Shown piece after piece: positions 61,256 to 64,000 of a DNA stretch of 64,000 nucleotides. The position numbers were made by a program, and so were the translations under genes. Each line of letters opens with the position of its first letter. Position 1 is the stretch's first letter. The stretch comes from Candidatus Manganitrophaceae bacterium (lineage in GTDB: Bacteria; Nitrospirota; Nitrospiria; SBBL01; Manganitrophaceae), in NCBI GenBank assembly GCA_016200325.1, contig JACQEZ010000001.1:248001-312000 (forward strand), read 5' to 3'. A model generated the notes under the pieces. That model was not told the origin of the DNA, did not search any database, and was given only the letters and a program-made list of their open reading frames with translations.

Positions 61256-62515
61256 TTACTCCGCCCCCTGTGCCGATGAAAAGCTTCGGCTCGCCCACTC
61301 CAACGCTTCCCGATAAATCGGAGGCAAGCGGCTCTCATCGACCCCCTGCTTCAGGGCAAGCTCCGAAAAGGGACCCCAAGCCCCCTGTCCATACGCCACC
61401 GCCATCTCATAAATATCCCGCAGGCGTCCCCGCTCTCCCAGCAGCGCCGCCTTGATATCGTCGGCGATCGGCAAATCGATTAAAATGTCGACGATGGGAC
61501 GGTCGACGATGGCATCGATCAGCGAGAAAAGCCCCATTAAAAAAAGATCCTGGGCCCGTTCGGAGAGACGGACCGCCGGCGCCAAGCGCTCTAAGAGACG
61601 CGCCCGGAGAATGGCCTGGAAGACGAGCTCGTTCGGCTTGTCCTTCCCCATGCTGGAGAGGGCGATAAACGAAGCCCATCGCTTAAAGTCATCTTCTCCA
61701 AGCATCACCACGGCATGTTGGATCGATCGAATCTCGACCCGCCAGCCGAAAAAAGCGGAGTTGATGTAGCGGAGCAGTTTGTAGGAGAGCGACACCTCCG
61801 TCTTCAGAATCTCTTCGACCTTTTCATGGTTCAATTCAGGCTGCTGGATTTCTTGGAGGATCCGAAGATAGTTCAATTTGAACCCGGGGACCTCCTTGCC
61901 GACGATGATGGTTGGTTTTGCGAAAAAATAGCCTTGGAAATAGGTATATCCGAGCTTGAGCGCCTCTTCAAAGGCGTCCCGGGTCTCGACCTTTTCCGCG
62001 GCGAGTTGAATCCCCCGCGGCGCGTAGTGCTCAGCCAGCGCAGCCTGCTCCTTCTTGTCGGTCGCCAAGAAGTCGACCTTGATGATGTCGGTCAGGTCGA
62101 CCAACGGTTTAAGATGGGGGTGGTTGACGAAATCATCGAGCGCGATCAGATATCCCGCCTGTTTGAGCTTTCGGACGGCGGCGAGAACGGCCGGATCGGG
62201 CTGAACCACTTCTAAGATCTCGACCACGGTCAATTCTCTCGGGAGAAGGGCGACATACCCGTTGACCAGCATCTCGCGGCCGATGTTGACGAAGGCTTTC
62301 TTCCCCCCCGTAATCGTATCGATCCCCAGGGTAAAGAAGCTGTCGAGCGCGACCTTGCTCGAAGCCTGGTCAAGGTCGGGGTGGCTGAAGAAATTTTCGA
62401 GGCTGGAGCGGAAGAGGAGCTCGTAGGCGAACACCTCCTGATTCCGGTCGAAGATCGGCTGGCGGGCGATGAAGATGTCCAAGGGCGCTCTCCAAAACTC
62501 CTCAACGGATATCAT
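61256..62515 (-). CDS. EAL-HDOD (YuxH-type) signalling protein
   Basis: The N-terminal part is an EAL-like domain (IFIARQPIFDRNQEVFAYELLFRS) in which EAL reads ELL and several metal ligands are missing, so it probably does not cleave c-di-GMP. From about residue 205 a HDOD domain follows (NYLRILQEI, SLSYKLLRYINSAFFG, IQHAVVMLGEDDFKRW). Such proteins act in motility and surface regulation. TTG 62482 with GGAGAG 5 bases upstream is a serious alternative start and gives a more typical N terminus. Confidence 0.9.
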   Translation of the reverse strand: MISVEEFWRAPLDIFIARQPIFDRNQEVFAYELLFRSSLENFFSHPDLDQASSKVALDSFFTLGIDTITGGKKAFVNIGREMLVNGYVALLPRELTVVEILEVVQPDPAVLAAVRKLKQAGYLIALDDFVNHPHLKPLVDLTDIIKVDFLATDKKEQAALAEHYAPRGIQLAAEKVETRDAFEEALKLGYTYFQGYFFAKPTIIVGKEVPGFKLNYLRILQEIQQPELNHEKVEEILKTEVSLSYKLLRYINSAFFGWRVEIRSIQHAVVMLGEDDFKRWASFIALSSMGKDKPNELVFQAILRARLLERLAPAVRLSERAQDLFLMGLFSLIDAIVDRPIVDILIDLPIADDIKAALLGERGRLRDIYEMAVAYGQGAWGPFSELALKQGVDESRLPPIYREALEWASRSFSSAQGAE

Positions 62516-62581
62516 GGATCTCGGGAAGGGTCAAGAACGGATTCACATTGCGACGGGATTGGAAAAATTCGGATTCAAAGT

Positions 62582-62902
62582 CTAGCGCGGTACGATTCGG
62601 AAGGCGGGAGGGGAGATTCCCTCGTGGTGACAGCGGGGACAGCGGCTCGGGATGGAGAATTTCCGGCGATCGTCGAAGGTAAATCCGCATTTGTTGCAAA
62701 GGGAGGGTTCCACGACGAGACGTTTCGGCGGGTGGAGGCTCTTTCCCACGTGCGCCAGGTGGGCGAGGACCTCTTTTTCTGAAATCCGAAGCTGCTTCGA
62801 GAGATCGCGCGCGGTCATCGTCTGATCGTCGAGCGCGGAGAGGATCCGCCGCCGGACGGTCTCCGATGCAGGTTTGCTTTCCGAAGGACGCCGGTCATTC
62901 AT
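62582..62902 (-). CDS. HTH/zinc-ribbon transcriptional regulator
   Basis: Residues about 12-60 form a winged helix (SETVRRRILSALDDQTM, ARDLSKQLRISEKEVLAHL) and residues 68-95 a zinc ribbon with CNKC and CPRC. This matches a small family of predicted DNA-binding proteins joining an HTH to a Zn ribbon. The target is unknown; it sits between two c-di-GMP-type genes on the same strand. Confidence 0.85.
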   Translation of the reverse strand: MNDRRPSESKPASETVRRRILSALDDQTMTARDLSKQLRISEKEVLAHLAHVGKSLHPPKRLVVEPSLCNKCGFTFDDRRKFSIPSRCPRCHHEGISPPAFRIVPR

Positions 62903-62920
62903 CGAAATCTACCGCGAGAG

Positions 62921-64000
62921 CTACTGATGGAAGGAGGAAGAGTGTCTTGTTTGATGGAGTTTCTCCGGTTTTCCGAGGAGAAAACCTTGTGCGAGGGAGA
63001 TCTCCATCTCGCGGACGACCTGCAGCTCTTCCTCTGTTTCGATTCCCTCGGCGATAATTCCGGACGCTTCGAAATTTCTCAGCGTCCCGACCAGCTCTTT
63101 CATGAATTTCCGAAAGGGGGTGGATGCGACCGCTTGCAAGAGGGCCGACCGATCTATCTTAATATATTCCGGGACCAATTGCGAGATGAAGGGGAAGGAG
63201 ACGAAGCCGGCGCCGAAGTCGTCGATGGCGAACCGAAATCCCTCTCCTCTCCACCGGCGGGCGATCTCAAGATATCGGTCAATCCCCAGGAGCGCCTCCG
63301 ATTCCGAGATCTCCAGGATGACATCGAGATCGGGCGGTTTAGAAAGGAGGGGGAGTTGGTCGAGAAGATGGAAATCGACATTGATGAAGACCCGCTTTAA
63401 TTGAAGCGCCTGCGCCTCCTTCAATTGAGCGAGAAAGCAGATTCGCTTCAACTCGCTGAGCTGTCCGATCGCCTGATATTTTTTAAAGAGATCTTGAATG
63501 CTCAGCCGAAGAGACGGATCGCGGCTCAGCGCTTCGTATCCGATGATGTCGCGCGAGGGGAGCGACACGACCGGCTGAAAGACGATCTGCACCGCAGCTT
63601 CATCCAAAACATATTCCATATCGCCGATGTGAATCTTGTCCCCTCCCTTTTTAGCGATATAAAGGGAGCGGTCGGCCATGTTGATCAACGCGTCAATCGT
63701 GCGGCCATGCTCGGGGTAGAGGGCGGCGCCGATGCTCAGATCAAGCGGGATGTCGAGCTCTTTTCCGATTTTCAGGATTCCCTCTCGGATCCGGGTCGCG
63801 GCGGTGAGAACCCCCTCCCGGGTCGTTTTAGAGAGGAGCACCACGATTTCATCGCCGCCCCATCGGAAAATCAGATCGATCCCCCGGGTGGAATCGAGGA
63901 TGCTCATCGCCACCGCCTTCAAGACCCGATCTCCCACCTGATGCCCGAGGGTGTCATTTAACACTTTGAAAGAATCCAGATCGCACATCAAGATGGCCAA
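62921..64000 (-). CDS. GGDEF-EAL c-di-GMP signalling protein (5' part beyond window)
   Basis: The visible part starts inside a GGDEF domain (MCDLDSFKVLNDTLGH, RWGGDEIVVLL) with the catalytic loop GGDEI, and continues into an EAL domain with GYEALSR, NVDFHLL, EISES, IDDFGAG, IKIDRS and EGIETEEEL, so the main metal and base residues of a phosphodiesterase are kept. The stop is at 62921; the N-terminal sensor, if any, is beyond the window edge. It could both make and break c-di-GMP. Confidence 0.92.
   Translation of the reverse strand: MAILMCDLDSFKVLNDTLGHQVGDRVLKAVAMSILDSTRGIDLIFRWGGDEIVVLLSKTTREGVLTAATRIREGILKIGKELDIPLDLSIGAALYPEHGRTIDALINMADRSLYIAKKGGDKIHIGDMEYVLDEAAVQIVFQPVVSLPSRDIIGYEALSRDPSLRLSIQDLFKKYQAIGQLSELKRICFLAQLKEAQALQLKRVFINVDFHLLDQLPLLSKPPDLDVILEISESEALLGIDRYLEIARRWRGEGFRFAIDDFGAGFVSFPFISQLVPEYIKIDRSALLQAVASTPFRKFMKELVGTLRNFEASGIIAEGIETEEELQVVREMEISLAQGFLLGKPEKLHQTRHSSSFHQ

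Overview
The window is GC-rich bacterial chromosome with ordinary sigma-70 promoters, Gram-negative envelope genes (heptose isomerase, outer-membrane barrels, many lipoproteins) and no phage, insertion sequence or CRISPR array that I can see. The gene order topA-trmFO-xerC-hslV-hslU-argB, lysine synthesis through LL-diaminopimelate aminotransferase, an argDFGH run, and many exported c-type cytochromes and NHL propellers together suggest a member of the Nitrospirota (Nitrospira or Manganitrophus-like). That placement is inference from gene content and was not tested by a search.

Layout. 0-6.4 kb: housekeeping (topA 3' end, trmFO, xerC, hslV, hslU, a small unknown gene, argB). 6.4-12 kb: a BON protein with a 26-residue membrane peptide, a SUMF1-like lipoprotein, a four-GAF sensor kinase and tRNA-Leu(CAA). 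12-17.5 kb: a loose set of envelope and unknown genes (lipoprotein, FkbM methyltransferase, DUF4337 protein, MFS transporter, two tiny membrane proteins behind a terminator-like leader). 17.5-24 kb: an M1-like/outer-membrane barrel fusion, a ferredoxin-metallo-beta-lactamase fusion, rsmI, gmhA and ugd.

24-45 kb is the notable part. It holds five c-type cytochromes with 27 predicted hemes in total (3, 3, 5, 4 and 12), one outer-membrane beta-barrel, a SurA-like chaperone without a rotamase domain, two NHL-propeller lipoproteins, a seven-bladed 'two-component regulator' type propeller, an RHS/YD-repeat protein, a SUMF1-like protein and two giant propeller lipoproteins of 1110 and 1146 residues. 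A divergent promoter region near 27.4-27.5 kb drives one arm leftward (two triheme cytochromes, RHS-like protein, propeller) and one arm rightward (pentaheme, NHL, tetraheme, chaperone, barrel, NHL); a second strong promoter at 34.5 kb drives the dodecaheme. I read the locus as a cell-surface electron-transfer machine, possibly with a cytochrome filament. That function is inferred from composition and order only.

45-62 kb: biosynthesis, all on the minus strand. argD-argF-argG-argH is followed by a cobalamin-type radical SAM gene and then lysA, a small membrane protein, dapF, dapA, dapB, dapL, folK, a deoxynucleoside kinase and panC. 60.5-64 kb: a secreted YqgE-like protein, an EAL-HDOD protein, an HTH/zinc-ribbon regulator and a GGDEF-EAL protein cut by the window edge. 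Short dispersed inverted repeats lie between several genes and in places run into the N-terminal codons of neighbours (the chaperone, argH, possibly panC).
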